Positions 35,862 to 48,939 of a DNA stretch of 64,000 bases are shown here, piece by piece. Numbering within the stretch: the stretch's first letter is position 1; each line of letters starts with the position of its first letter. Source of the stretch: Sclerurus mexicanus (lineage: Eukaryota; Chordata; Aves; Passeriformes; Furnariidae); contig VWZF01005760.1 in NCBI GenBank assembly GCA_013396755.1, positions 1-64,000 of the forward strand, given 5' to 3'. The position numbers and the translations under genes are program-made. The notes beneath the pieces were generated by a model that worked only from the letters and a program-made list of their open reading frames with translations, ran no database searches and had not been told where the DNA came from.

Positions 35862-38800
35862 TGGTAGAGGTCTGTAGTTCTTGTTGCTATTTAGGTAAGT
35901 TTATCTAAACCAAACCAGAGACCTTGTTACAATCTGTTTATTATAAATACAAATGATAGAAGTACAATGACTTTAACATAGAGAAAGCAGTATGATGGAG
36001 GAGAGAAAATGTGATGGGCAAAATGAAATCCTTTTTGTGTCTTTGGCATGAAACAGCGAAGCCAGCAAAAAAGATAGAGTTTAAACCCTTTCACCTGAAC
36101 TTCTAGTAAAGAGTAGAGGTTTCCCACTGTTTGTTCAGGGTTAAAACTCTTGAAACTGATGGAACATGGAAGTTAGTTTGGGAGAGGATGAAATTACCAT
36201 GTACTGAAAAGTGAAGAGCTATGCAGATCATGTTTAAGAATGAATGCAAATACTTTATTTTATTGAAAACCCCTGCCTTTCTTCCTTATTGTTTTTGCCT
36301 ATAAAAGTTCAGTTTTTCTTAGCATGGCACAGAAAGAGATGCTTGGTATACTGATAACTGCAAGCATGAGTTGATCGGATCACAAGTGCGTTAAAAATGT
36401 TTAGAACTAAATGTAAAAGAATGGATTTTTCATTAAGCAAGCATGCAGTGAGGATGATACCTATTAACTTCTACCATTTCAAAGACTGGTCAGAAGAACA
36501 GATCTCTCTTTTTATGGCTGATTTAAATCAATCGTTGTTCTGTCCAGCAAAATTCTAAACCCACCTTTGAAAGCTCTTTTGAGAATTACCCTTCCTTCAC
36601 TCTGGGTTATATCTGCCAGATCAGGAAATTCCAGCTTTTCTTAAATTTACTATGGAATCCCCGGAGTCTAAAACTCAGAAAACAGATTTTTGCTGGACTG
36701 TGAATAATCATGATCCTCTCTTTCTTCCCTTACTTTTTCACATACTTTCTAAATTAGAATTTTAGCCACGCTGAGTGCCTGCAGATAAGCTAAAAAAGGA
36801 TTGCATGGACTGTCAAGAGCTTGGAAATCTGTCCACTTGTTAGGTCAAGCTTCATGCTCATACACATTCTGACTGAACGTTAATTTTCCCTGTATTTGTT
36901 TTCTTTACATAGTATATTGTAGAGCATTGAAATGCATGCAGACACCTAATGGCATTTTCAACAAATTGGAAGTTTGACTCCTATTTAATTACAGTGTGCC
37001 TACTTTTAAACTTTGCAGTACTTCTGGAAATTGTTTTAGTTGACTGATATTTATAGGATGAGAGTGAGAAGCCTAGTCTACAAGTAGATATGTTTTATTT
37101 TAAAAGCTTGAATGATATATTAAGTAATTTCCTAAAGGAACCTAAGGATATTGTGTAGTATTGGAGGAAAAGTAGTAGCTCAAAGTATTAACATTTATGT
37201 TAAAGATTTTTCACAAAAGCAACTGATGTAGATTGATTTATGAGAGATAGTAAGAGCCGCCCATTGATAAATTGAGAGTATATAAGTAATTGGATAGTAG
37301 AGATTTGTATCTGGATTATCTCTTAATAGCAGTCTTCTCTATTCAGTTTAAAAGAATAATAAATGGCAAATGGAGATGTAATGGTTAGCTTGGCACGGAA
37401 TGACTGTATTTCCACTGTATGAGCTAATGTTGAGGTTTTTCATTACTCAAACTGTAGAAAAACTTTACATCTAACAAAATACTGAAAGTGATTTTTATGA
37501 AGTATTCATTTAAAAATACTGTGTCTAAGAAATTTCAGAAGTCTGTGAAATTGCAGCTTCCTAGTCAGCTGAATTTATTGAAACATTGCTTATATGGCAA
37601 CTTGCCTTTTCCAGTACAAAAGATATGTACAGCGTGAGAGATTACCATTTAATCAATTGTTTATGCTTAGGTGTTGTTTTTCTGTGAAAGTGCCTCTGCT
37701 CAGTATTTGAGACAGCATTGTAGTTTCCTGTATCATTAGCAATTGTTTTTAAACTCTCTCCTTGCTAGAGCCTCATTAAGGAACTAGTTTTGACTGGAAA
37801 AAAAAAAGTCAAAATGTCTAAAGTAAAGCTTCTCAGAGAAGGACAAAATATTTTTTAGATTTTGTTTTACAAACATTCAAGAGTCAGGTAACTAAAGTAT
37901 TAATCACATACAAAGATTGCTTCTAGCCTTCTTCGAAGCTGCCTTTGGTATAGAAATTTCCTTGTTCTGTGAAGTTGTGTATCCTTTCAGGATGGGGCAA
38001 TTCACTGATTTACATTATCCTAATTTGAAATTCAAGTCGCCGGTAGATCAAGGTATTAGAATAAATAGAAATTTTCCTAATTGCCCAAGCATTTCCATTT
38101 CATAATCCAACAGGAATTAAACACTGTTCTCTGTAATGTCTTTCCTTTTCTGAGAAATAGGGCTTTGCTGCCAGTTAAGATTCATTGTTACTTCAAAAAC
38201 CCCTCAACCTACCAAAATCAGCCTCCTGACTTTCATCACTTAAAAACTCTACGGGGCAGTTAAGCCCCTCTCTGGTTTAGCTTGTTTAGTCCAATCGGTC
38301 TGTTTTAACAGCTTAATCGTGAGGAGAAGGAGTAATCCTCTATGTTGCAGCACTGCCTGTGGTCTCCATCAAGAACCAGGGTTTCCATATCTGTTAGGAA
38401 CTCAGTTGTTCCATGACTAATTCACACCAATTTGAATTGGGACTGCAAGTGGTTTCACTTTTTTTCTGGTGTTAGCATTTGTACCAGTAGTGAAGCAGTT
38501 ATTCCACTAAGCTGGTTAAAAAAAAATTGAAAAATTCCATTTCTCCTCCGAGTTTATTTCTTAGAACTGACTTACTATGAAGTCACTTGAGTGCCAACAC
38601 AAGTAAAAGACAAGAGGCATGAACATGTAGCATGGAGGAAAAGCAGAACTGTGACAGCCGGGTTAGAGCCACTTAAATTGTTACGGAACTTCAGTGTTTG
38701 GTGTGGTATAGGCAAGTGACAAAAATTATGCTCCAAAAACCAAAAGCAAGGCCAGGAGTGAGTACACGTGTGTGTGTGTGCGCACGTGTGTTTGTGTGTG

Positions 38801-39019
38801 CTTTGGAAGTGTGACAATAGTGAAGATTTAAAAATTATATGCCAAAAGCATGGTCAGCTCTGAGATCAGAGTTACTCACATACGACTTCTCCAGTTAGCC
38901 TGTCCCAGGACATACCTGTCCTCATGGTCTATTTTTTTTCTCTTCTGGTATCAACAGTAAACTTGTTATTTCAATTTATGTCTCTTTTCTCTCATCCTTC
39001 CACCATACCCACCCTTGCA
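35862..39019 (+). other. WWC2: Presumed WWC2 intron 1, second part
   Basis: The stretch is AT-rich and without recognised exons. A (GT)n-like run lies at about 38765-38800. I saw no other structured feature. Confidence 0.55.
38765..38801. repeat. (GT)n microsatellite, interrupted
   Basis: A cgtgtgtgtgtgtg run interrupted by gcgcac and ttt makes about 37 bp of alternating purine-pyrimidine sequence on the plus strand. Confidence 0.85.
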
Positions 39020-39715
39020 AAGAGCCTGAACTCATCTCAGAAAACTTCCCTGCAGGTGGAGGCAGGTGCTGTTGCATCCCTCAGAAGCTGCCCCTTCTGC
39101 AGGCTGACCAAAACCCAGTCCCTCAGTGTCTTCACATGGCAGGTGCTTCAGCTCCCAGCCATCCTGGTGGCTTTCCCCTGGACTTGCTCCAGTTAGATTC
39201 GTTTTTGTTTTTCATGCCTTAGAGGATCAGAACTGGGCAGAGTATTTGAGTTGCAATCCAATGAGTGCAGAGTAGGAGAGGTCCTCACTTTCCTTGATCT
39301 ACTGGCAATGTTCTTGCTGGTAGAGGAGGCTGTTGGCTGCCTCTGCAGTCAGGGCACTGGATCACTGCCAGCTCACTGCTCACCAGGACCCCAGAGCTGC
39401 TCCACAGATGATCAGTCACAGCCTGTGTTGCTGTAAGGCGCATTTTCTTCCTGGATGCAGGACTTTGCATTTGTTATTACTGAGTCTCTGAAGGTTCCTG
39501 TTGGCTGTTTCCACAGCCTGAGTCTTCTGAATGGTGGTCATGTCCTTCATAATGTTGATTGTTCCCCCCAAGCATGGTGTCATATGCAAGTCTGATGAGA
39601 GTGCAGTCTGATGACTTTTCCAGATCACTGATACAGATGTTAAACAGGCCAGGTCCCTCCAATAGTCCGCGTTTTATGATTTTCCAGGTAGACTACAACT
39701 TGTTGACCGCTAGTC
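39020..39715 (-). mobile_element. CR1 LINE reverse-transcriptase fragment, minus orientation
   Basis: Read on the minus strand, the piece contains the GPxLFNIxIxDL block of CR1 reverse transcriptase (about 39617-39660), then a catalytic region reading LAYDT where active CR1 has FADDT (about 39580-39590). The CKVLHPG block (about 39445-39465) and the ...tggagcaagtcc... 3' landmark (about 39180-39192) follow. The catalytic Asp-Asp pair is broken and the frame is shifted more than once, so it is dead. Plus-strand reading of this region is only complementary sequence. End points are approximate. Confidence 0.88.
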
Positions 39716-42700
39716 CAAAAGAAAGCAAGCGCGGTTTGCAAGCTGCTGTTAAAAAACTAGGACAGATGAAGATAATTGATACCATGTTTTTAGTCAAAAC
39801 GGAAGACTAGCTATGACTTCTTTTGTTCAACTCATCTTTTGTTCAGCTCAAGATGGAGCTCAAACTTGTTGCTCCCTCAACAAGGTTAGCTTTCTGTTGT
39901 TCCTAAAATTTCATTTTGACCATTTATTTCCCAGAAATGGGATTAATATGTCTAAGAAATGTCAACTTTTGAAATACGCTTTTTTTAAAAAAGCGTCCTT
40001 TATGGCTGTAACTCAACTTTTTTTTATTACTATTTCTTTTAAGAGAAAATCTAGTGATTCATTATAAAAATGTTCAATAACTAAATGGTTATTAAATAAG
40101 AATACATTAAAGGGACTTTAAAGATATTTTTGCTTATGAGTTGCCGTGCTCCACAATGTTCTCTATAGTAGGACAATTTTAAGAATACTTTCTAACAAGG
40201 TCCAGTTTGAAAGTATGTGCACAAGACCAAAGTATTTTTCTTTTTTTCTCCCAGTGGGAAATATTCTCTTCACTTTCATCTTTGTATGTTAACTCTTAGG
40301 ATTTGTGTATAACATGTTCCTTTCTGTTGCCAAAGAATAATGCTGCTATAATATTAGCTATCTTGAGAAGTATCACCTGCTTTGGTTGGTTGGTTGGTTT
40401 TGTTTTCTTTTTAATCCTTAATGTAAAGGTCAGCAGATTCTATATAAACAGAATCTTTTCTTTAAATTTACTTTAAGAAAAGGTGCTGTGTCTGACACAA
40501 TTTCTGTCTTTGGAATTCCAGTTTCCAATCTTAACAGCCTTGGGAAAGGAAGGACTGGCAGATTTAATTCATCTTCCTGCATACGCTAGAAGATGAGTGA
40601 GTTTAGAATAGCAACTCCAATAGGAAAACAGTTGTATCTGGAGTATTGTATTTACTGTCACTATGAATATGTTTGTTGTATTTTTTGCCAAATCTGTTTT
40701 TGAAATGCAGTGGCAATGAGGTCCAGCTATGATTGTGCATTGTACAGAACTTTGTTTTGAGCTTGCTCTTCTGTACTTTCAGCATGTGCTTTCTCGTAGT
40801 GTGAGAAACAGAGAGTAAGTGCTGCCTATTCTTTTCATGTACACAATATTTCCACTCTGTAAGCAGCCACTAAGATTAATGATATTAACCTATTCAGTTA
40901 CATTACATTCTGTATCCTAATTGCCACTGTCTTCTTTTCTCTGCGTCATGGTCTGTCATTTTACTTTCAAGATGTTATAGTGGTGCAGAAGTATATGGCT
41001 ATCAGAGCTGAATGCAGTATTAAAATGTAATCACATAACAGCTTAAAAAAACTTGTGTGGTGGTGTTTTCTGTTTTGTTTTATATTTCTTTTGACGTAAC
41101 TTGTAAGCGAGCTGTTTAGCACTTGGACTTCTGCTAAATGTTGAGCTGATTCAAAGAGTCTTCCACAAGGAGTTGCATGACTTCTTCGGTGGTGTCGGCA
41201 AAAATAGTTGATGTCTCTTGTTCTAGTTAAAAGTGTTACCATGGTACAACATCTCACAGATCTTTGTAAAGATCCTAATTCCTTTTTAAATTTTGAGTTT
41301 AAGTGTTAGCTTAAGCAATTGAATTTGAAAATATGCCGAATAACCTCATTATGGTGTTGGTATCTTCTTTTCTGTTCTCTTCCACCTGGATAGACAGGAC
41401 TAGTAAAACATTGCTGTTAACTACTCATGAGAGTATTTTGAGTATTGTTTTGATGTTTGTATGCTTATTTGAAGAAATTTACTCTGCTGTCAGCAATCAC
41501 AGCCAAGGACTAGGTTTGAATAGATGCTGTGTTTTCTGAAGTAATTCTTTAACCTGGATTAGAATAATCTTTTTAATTCAATGACACAAACTGCTAATAA
41601 ATTTGAAGCTCTATTTGAGTCTGGTAGGTAGAGTATTAGCTCAACTGGAAACTCCAGGTTCCCTTTTACTGTGTCTCAGAGAATTTCTCAGCAATATTTG
41701 CAAATTACTGCCTTGGAAGTATTTCCCCTGCACTGTACAACTCTGTGCCAAACATAAGTGGTAAAGTGGGATGTGTGACAAGTGGTTGTATGCTGGGGGT
41801 AGAGGAAAGGTTTTTAAGGGTGCAGGTAAAGGGAACGGAAGAGGAAAGCTAACCTGACAGATGTTTAGTCAGTCTGACACGAGAAGCAGTAGCTGATTCT
41901 TCTTTTTTTCTTTTTTTTTTTTTTTTCTCCTTTCTTCCAATAGAAGGCCATGTTTCAATAAACTCCGTATGTGGTGTATTCCTTCTAGGGACTACTGGAA
42001 AATTTTAAGCTGCCTCTGTTACAGGTTTTGTGGTGGGGTTTTTTCAGGCGGTTTCTGGGAGTGGGTGTGTGGGAAGGAAGTCACAGCAAACTTAGATGTT
42101 TCCTGTTGGATACTTGTTGCATATTTCCCATTCCTCAAACCTTACAGCCACTGGGAATAAATTTGATCTAAAACTTGAAGGCAGTTACTACTGTGAATAA
42201 AGAAGTGCAAAGACAGTAGACAAGCTGAAGGAACTCTGCATTGATTTTGTTTAATATAATACTATTTTCTGAATATCTTGAAATATACAAAGAAAGGCAG
42301 TTTAATTTTAACAAAAGTATTGCAAACTAGAGTTTTTCATATTAAATTAATGGGACAGATGAAACGTAGGCTAGAACATATATCTGAAATCTTCTTATAA
42401 TTTTACACTGCTGTAATTTTACAGTACTCTGACACTTGATCATCTTGCACTTTTAAGTTCAACGCCCTTACTTGTTTCAGTTTTGTGCCATTTTACTAAT
42501 ATATATGTGAGTCTGTGACTTCCATCACTCTGCTCTCAAGAATGTAAAGGTTTTTCCAGAGTCTGTCTTCTACGAAAACATAGCTGAAATTATTTGAGGG
42601 ATCTTTCTAAACCATTTGTGCGAAGGGTTGGCAGACTTTTTTATGACCTCTTAATATTAAAATACAAATATATTATCCTTTTTCTTTTCAATATTACGCT

Positions 42701-44199
42701 GCTTGCAGTTTTATTAAATCAGTGTTGTGTTTGTTCTTTTTCCATTGAAAAAGTTGTTAATACATTTTTAAGGATTTCTCCTGTAGCAAATGGAAACAGG
42801 GTTTACCAGTGGCCAGAGATGAGCCAAGTGGTTGTGTACCATTTGAGCTCTGTTCTAGCTCAGTCTTTTTGCAACAGGAGCTGCATTTTACTGCAAAACA
42901 CATAATGATTTAATGAAATACACATCAAAACTTTTTACAGAACAAGTGGTTGGATGAGAAGCTGGAATCGGGACATGAAGAACTCAGTATTGAGAATAAC
43001 ACAGTGGGGTGCTGTCTACTGTTGGATTCAGTTTGTAGGTTTGTAACCAAATTCAGTGACCTTGGACTTAGCTCAGGTTTGCTCTTCCCTGCTTCTGTAA
43101 TGATTGGTATACTTGACTGAAGTGATTCACAGTGCTGAAGTTGAATGTTTGTGGGGTTATCTGAGATGTTCAGGTGGATAGCAGTTTTCAAAAGTGCTTG
43201 TCACAGATTTAAGTTTCTTGCTACTGAAATTGGTAACACTCCTGCTGACTTCAGTGGGAGCAGAATTAGGCTAGGAGAGTCTTTAAATATCATCTCTATA
43301 AATCCAAAGGTTCCTTGCAATGCAAGTAAGTGTTTGTTTGCAGAGAAATAGAGTTCACAGAATGAAATTTTCAAAATCATTTTCTGCAGCTGATGAGGTG
43401 AGTAGTGGGGTGATTTGGACTAGTGTGTGTATGAAGTTACAGAAAGGAGGAAGGGGAAAGGTTAGAGACAGGGGAGATCTTTCAGTGTTGACATTAAGTA
43501 TGATTGGTTTCTGGTTTTGACTGTTCTTTCTTTGAAATACATTTCTCTTTCCCATATTTAATTATCACACTACAAAAACATCCTATATTTAACCCCTTAG
43601 TAGTTAACAGTCTGTCGTGATGCCTGCTTTGGATACTTTATGCCTGACAGCCAAGCTGACAAGTCATTCACATTAACAGAATAAGTGTATTGGTTTTGAT
43701 TTATTCTAATAAAGCATTCCAATCTATAGACATTTTCCTATTTTCCTCCCATTGTTTGTTTTATCATACTTCATTTAAATAGTAAGCTTTTGGGGACAGA
43801 TGTTGCTCCTGTTTGCATATGGAAATTACTGCAGTGTGTGCCATTATTTGAATTTCATAAAACAATGCTTGATTGTGTTTGTTGGGGTTTTGTGGGGCTT
43901 TTTTGTTGGTTTTTTTTGGGTTTTCCCCCAGGGTTTGGGTGGGGATTTTTGTTGTTTGTCTTTCTTTTTCCTTTTTTTACCTTGTGTATTTCTCAGGGAT
44001 CCATCTTCCCATTATAGAAGAATAGTTGGATAACAAATATATGAAATGAGAAGCAGAGTGATACAAGACAGGTAAAGAAAACATTTCCAAGTCAAGTTTG
44101 CCAGCAGAGATTGTAGGATTGGGAACACTTAAAATTACTAGAAAGATAGCATGGTGTATATGGACTTAAAACTCACAGCTAAGTTTTTAACAGCGTTCT
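39716..44199 (+). other. WWC2: Presumed WWC2 intron 1, third part
   Basis: The stretch is AT-rich with several poly-T tracts (for example about 41901-41928), a (TTGG)n patch near 40384-40397, and a G-run cluster at 43883-43944. No exon is recognised. Confidence 0.55.
43918..43944 (+). other. Possible G-quadruplex motif
   Basis: Four runs of three or four G (43918-43920, 43931-43933, 43937-43939, 43941-43944) are separated by loops of 10, 3 and 1 bases on the presumed sense strand of the intron. Two more GGGG runs lie just upstream. Folding is inferred. Confidence 0.35.
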
Positions 44200-44530
44200 C
44201 AATTCCAGACAATGTGGTTTCCCTCTATCAACAGTGTACTGTCACGTCTATATAAATAACCTATAGCAACGCTGCACGTAATAGCCTTTTCATAATGTCA
44301 CTGCATTTGAGCTTTCCGGGGGAAGGCTCAAAGGTCATATCATTGGTTTATGGCTGTGGAATTATCCCGGTGCTAGGGTATGGTTATCAGACATTCCTCA
44401 CATTCCAGGTGTCTAATATTATAGTGCTTACACGCCAGCACAGGACCAACTGCTGCGTCAAAGAAAAACGCAGGAGAAAACATTCACGGCATTACCCATT
44501 TCCACTCCTTTATGCCCCCTTTTCCCCCTA
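44200..44530 (+). promoter_or_regulatory. Motif-dense block in intron 1, candidate enhancer or promoter
   Basis: The block holds a TATA-like tatataaata (44249-44258), a near-perfect dyad gagctttcc/ggaaggctc with a 3-base centre (44309-44329) and a nuclear-receptor-type caaaggtca (44329-44337). It also holds two TEAD-type cattcc words in direct repeat with a 3-base spacer (44392-44397 and 44401-44406). CpG is more frequent than in the surrounding intron. Together these suggest a conserved regulatory element, possibly an internal promoter. No coding frame of interest is present. Confidence 0.4.
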
Positions 44531-47500
44531 ACCTTTCAAAATGTCATCTTTGCATTGAACTTGGCAATGTTAGAGTGATAAATTAATTACAAATAGTGAT
44601 TTGGTTGGGGGATTTGCCCTACTAAAACAAATAGCTGGTATCCTGAGCTGGAAAATAATGGTTCTCCTTTTCTCTTACAGACTTCTTTTCTTTCAGTACC
44701 TTCAATGCTGAAATGATGTAGCAAAATGCATAGCTGTATTCAGCATGGGTTTTTTTTTTCACTGATGGTGATTGTTAAGTGGAAAGCCAAAACAGTTTGT
44801 CATAATCAAAAGGAAAAGGAAACAAAAAACTGTGCCAGCAGGCAGTTTGACCTGGTCCTGCAACCAGTGAGTGTGGGTCCCTTCCTTCCCAAAAGCATTC
44901 TTCCCCTTCTGGGTCTCAGCTATTCAGTTCATGTGCCTTTTCAGAAGCACCTGTGAAGGGACAGAGTGAGCTGACATTGAACTAATGCCAGCTGCTTTGT
45001 AACTGGGAGGAGGCAGTTATGCTCTGCTTCCTTGCTCTTATAACACGATTTTATGGCAATCATTAACATGCACATAGCATCTTATGGCAAGCTGGAAGGC
45101 AGCACACTCCCTCCGCACTCATGACCCCCTATCTGCTGCCTCCTGGGCTGAAAGCTTAGGTTGTGTGTTCTCTGTTTCCTTCTGAGTGTTTGCATGTGAG
45201 AAGGGCATCAGCTGCCCATTTTGTGGGGGGGTTTTACTGTGGAGGAAACGCACAAGATCTTTGGAGGATCTGAAGATTTCCATCCTTAACTTTTCTGTCT
45301 TGCATAAAGCTTAGGGATTTTGGGGACATACCCAAATAATGTCCCACCATTCTGTTGCTGTAAGATAGCAAAGTTATTTATGTCTCTTAGTATAATCCTC
45401 CATGTGCATGTTTTTTCTTTACCAAGAAAACCTTCTAAAACCAAGAAGTATATTTAAGACCTGCTGTCTTTTGTAAGTATTCAGGGGCTTAAAAGAATCA
45501 CAGGATAGAAATTGCAAGCTATGAAAAATGTATACCTGTATGGTTTTTTTTAGGAAACTAGATTCAGTGCCCACATATTTCAAGTTTCCATTCTTTTATG
45601 CAAACCTGACTGTTATACCAATCTTTGTATTACTAGGAGCAAAATATCTGAAATCAGGAAAACAAGTGAAGTCTTCTTAAACACATCCAGTAAATACCTG
45701 CTGATGGAATTATTAAATCTTTGTCTCCTTAAAGTGTGTAACTTCTTTGTGACTTTAGCCTCTGCAATTAGTTTTTGGGTATCCAGTTGTGGTACAAAAA
45801 GATGAAGGTGCAGTACTGTTGACTGCTACATGTCCATGCTAGCTAGGAGTGTGGCTGGGGACATGTGACTGTAAACCTATGCTGTTGTGTGCATGCATGC
45901 ATAATACAAGACAAACACATTGGTGGTGCACAATCTATTGGCTATAGGCATACATTTAATGCTATTAAGAAGCATAATTTAATGTTAATGAGAATTTTTC
46001 ATAAGAATGAGGTGATGTTTAGTTTGAGCTATTAGTAATTCTCTATTGGCATTGAAAAGGTAACGTGTATGGTTGCTGTCTTTTAAGAATAGGCATTTGT
46101 TAACGTTTGGTTGCGCACATCTTGTGAACAAGGTAAACATGCATGACCGTACCATATTTATTTCTTTTGCACCATTATTCTCGTAGAGGGACTGTGACCA
46201 TGCTACTCCTTGTTTGATCTGTTCTGATGTGGTACTGATGTTCGCTTAGTTACTCTTTCAAAATAATACCTGTAATAAAGCAGCAGTATATCTCAATACC
46301 ATTATTAAAAGAGAATGTGCCTAAGCAATTCAAAGTTCGTACATAATGTCTTGGCCTGATATCTGAATGGGAGGCACTACTGTGTTGAGAACATGGTGTT
46401 TAGAAGCAGAAATCCTGTTGAGGGACTCATGAATGAGCTTTTTTGAGAGAGAGATTTTGTGGGGGATTTACTAGTTTATAGAATTGAATGAACAAAGAAT
46501 ATGGCAAAAAGGTGTTTGGTGGGCAAATTCTGCCCCTTCCTACAGGTAAACAGTGCAGTTACTAGTTTTTAAAGTTAGGAAAGTGATAGCAATATAATTA
46601 ATACAAAGTAAATGCATTTTGTTACAGCTTCAGCCACTGTAATTTGTAGAAGAGAAAATCATATTCCCTGCAGTGTAATTTTCATGCTGTTAATCACCCC
46701 AGCCATAGGGAGTGTCACTGCATCTCTTTAACTCTGCCCTGCCACACGGAGCAACAGTTGGGTCTCTTGCTATTCTGTATGCTCTCTGCTGCCTCTGGAG
46801 CATTCATCCCACTTAAATTTAGTTATCCTTGCATATGCTAAGGAGTCTTGTGTTCAGAATCCTGTGGTTACTAGGAGAAGAGCGAAACCTTCGGGTTTGA
46901 AATAAATGTGCTGAATCTGCCTCTCTAGGGAACCTAAAGGAGTAATTCAGGTTGATAACTGACTTTTGAAGTTAATGAGATTAATTGCACCCCTGAGTTT
47001 TATATAAGAAAATCATGTTGGGTGCCTGAAATGAGAAAAATCCGTGTTTGTAAGGATACTTGGACTGGGATTAGAATACATGTTTATACACCCTTCAAAG
47101 TAACAATGCCTATAGCATTAGAACGTTCAGTAAGACTTGAATTGATTTTGAGGTGCAACCTGAGCACTAAATTCAGGGGATCTGGTGAAGAATTTGGAAC
47201 ATTTTTTCTTCTTCTGTTTGTACATTCCTTTCCTTGATGAGCTGATTTAAATTTTTACATTTGCTTGTCTCAAGGTATGGATGAAAGTAAGCATTAAATA
47301 CTTCCATCCTTTTGCAAAATAAGAAATTAACTGATGTTGATCATATGTTCCTATTCTGTGTCACTGTGCTAACTGAAGGCACTCAGTAAACTTCTTCTGT
47401 TACTGTTGTATTTTGTTATAGGGTGAGTCATCTGTACACCCTTAATGGTGTATGTAGCTAAATGAGCCAGATTGCAGGTAAGTGTGAGTGTAGTTCTTCC

Positions 47501-48821
47501 ATCACTGGATACCTTCCGTTATGTTTTAATAGATGCTCATTCCTGCACATCTGAGTAGTAACTTATGTTTTGTTCCCTCAGTTCCTAGATTGTGGAGAAG
47601 TATATTTTTGAGAACAATTTTTGTCTAGAAAAAGTACTAGTGAGTACTAAATTGTAAGAAAATAAATGATGTGTAATACACATAATTATATATCAGAAAT
47701 GAGTGAGAGTGAAATTTCATCTGTGCAACATTTCATGTAAACGTCACACAAGATCTTCCTACATGGCAAAATATGTGAGTTCGTTTGGAGTCTTCGGAGA
47801 AAGTTTTGAAATGCGTGTTGAAGTTGCTATGGGAGTAGAGCATTGACCTTTGTTGTACTTGAATTCCAAACTTCAAGTGTGGACTGTAGGTCAAGCACCA
47901 CACAGCAAAAGGGGTATTCGTGAAAGTAATTTTGAAAGAGATTAAGATGAACCTGTTCATAATTCTCAGATATTTGTGTACTTTTTACCAACCTGTGTTT
48001 TCGTACTTTATAATTGAGGAAAAGTCATCTCAGGTTTATGTGGGGTGAGGGGTTTTTTGGTGTCTGTGTCTCCTCCCTCCTCCCCTCCCACACAACCATT
48101 TTCTGAGATCTGCCTAATGTAACCTTCTCTCTTCCTCGCATCCTCCACCACATATAATTCACAGTAAATAATTGATGCAATTGATGCAAATCATTCTAAA
48201 TAAGCAAATCATATCAATAGCTGTACTCACACAGTCGTTCAGAGGGCGGATAAAATCAGGTCTTGGAAGTATGCTAAGAAGATCACTGATGCTGGTGTCT
48301 CCTGGGTTTAGAAAAGGGTAAAGACTGCAGTCCAGAGTTTTCTACTGATAAAGTAGGGTCCTAATCATAATGTGGATAACTTACAGAACAATATTACAAT
48401 TGATTTAATCCTGAATGGATTTTAGAAAAAACAGGAGTCAGAGGAGGAATGCAGCAGAATGCAACATTTCTCTTGCATAGAACAATGTGTTCAAAATAGT
48501 TTGTGTATATATACAAATATGTATCATACACATTTTTAAGAACATGCACCCTGATACTCTCAGATCACAGAAATGTGAAATATTTGACAGAAAGATAATA
48601 AGTTTTACTGGTACATATAGAAAATTTCTCATTTTTTGTGGACCCTGACCTTAGAAAGAAACCTCTCTTCTATGCATTTTTTGGGATCTAGGGACCACAA
48701 AATATGGTCTACATCAACCTAAAAAGTTGTCCAAATGGAACAGTGTTTCTGCACTGACAGTCCATCAGTCCGTAGTTGCAGTTCCATTTTAGAGCAGCAT
48801 CAGCCTCATTTTTTTTAAAAC
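44531..48821 (+). other. WWC2: Presumed WWC2 intron 1, fourth part
   Basis: No exon is recognised. A patch at about 46660-46810 is less AT-rich and repeat-free and might be conserved. The C/EBP-ATF-like tandem at 48173-48190 is listed separately. Confidence 0.55.
48173..48190 (+). promoter_or_regulatory. Tandem C/EBP-ATF composite motifs
   Basis: The 9-base word attgatgca occurs twice head to tail (48171-48179, 48180-48188). This gives tgatgcaat (48173-48181), an exact C/EBP-ATF response element, and tgatgcaaa (48182-48190), a one-base variant. Such elements are the known targets of ATF4-C/EBP heterodimers in stress responses. Function here is inference. Confidence 0.3.
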
Positions 48822-48939
48822 ATGATGCTAGCAATACAGATTATGGATTGTGGGTTTGATCCCCATATGGGCCATTCACTCAAGAGTTGGACTTGGTGAT
48901 CCTTGTGGGTCCCTTCTAACTCAGAGTATTCTGTGATTC
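48822..48939 (+). mobile_element. tRNA-Ile-derived SINE with CR1 tail (TguSINE1-like)
   Basis: The left part keeps the D-stem-to-T-arm words of tRNA-Ile, with ggtttgatccccatatgg (about 48853-48870) corresponding to the T-arm and acceptor stem (the B box is gtttgatcc). The right part is a CR1-type tail, gttggacttggtgatccttgtgggtccc..., ending near ctgtgattc (48931-48939). This composite is the known architecture of TguSINE1 from zebra finch. The 5' end (A box side) is missing or decayed. Confidence 0.85.

Noticed and set aside
39559..39810. Plus-strand 83-codon frame ending near 39810
   Set aside because: Most of it is the complement of a CR1 reverse-transcriptase fragment that reads correctly on the minus strand.
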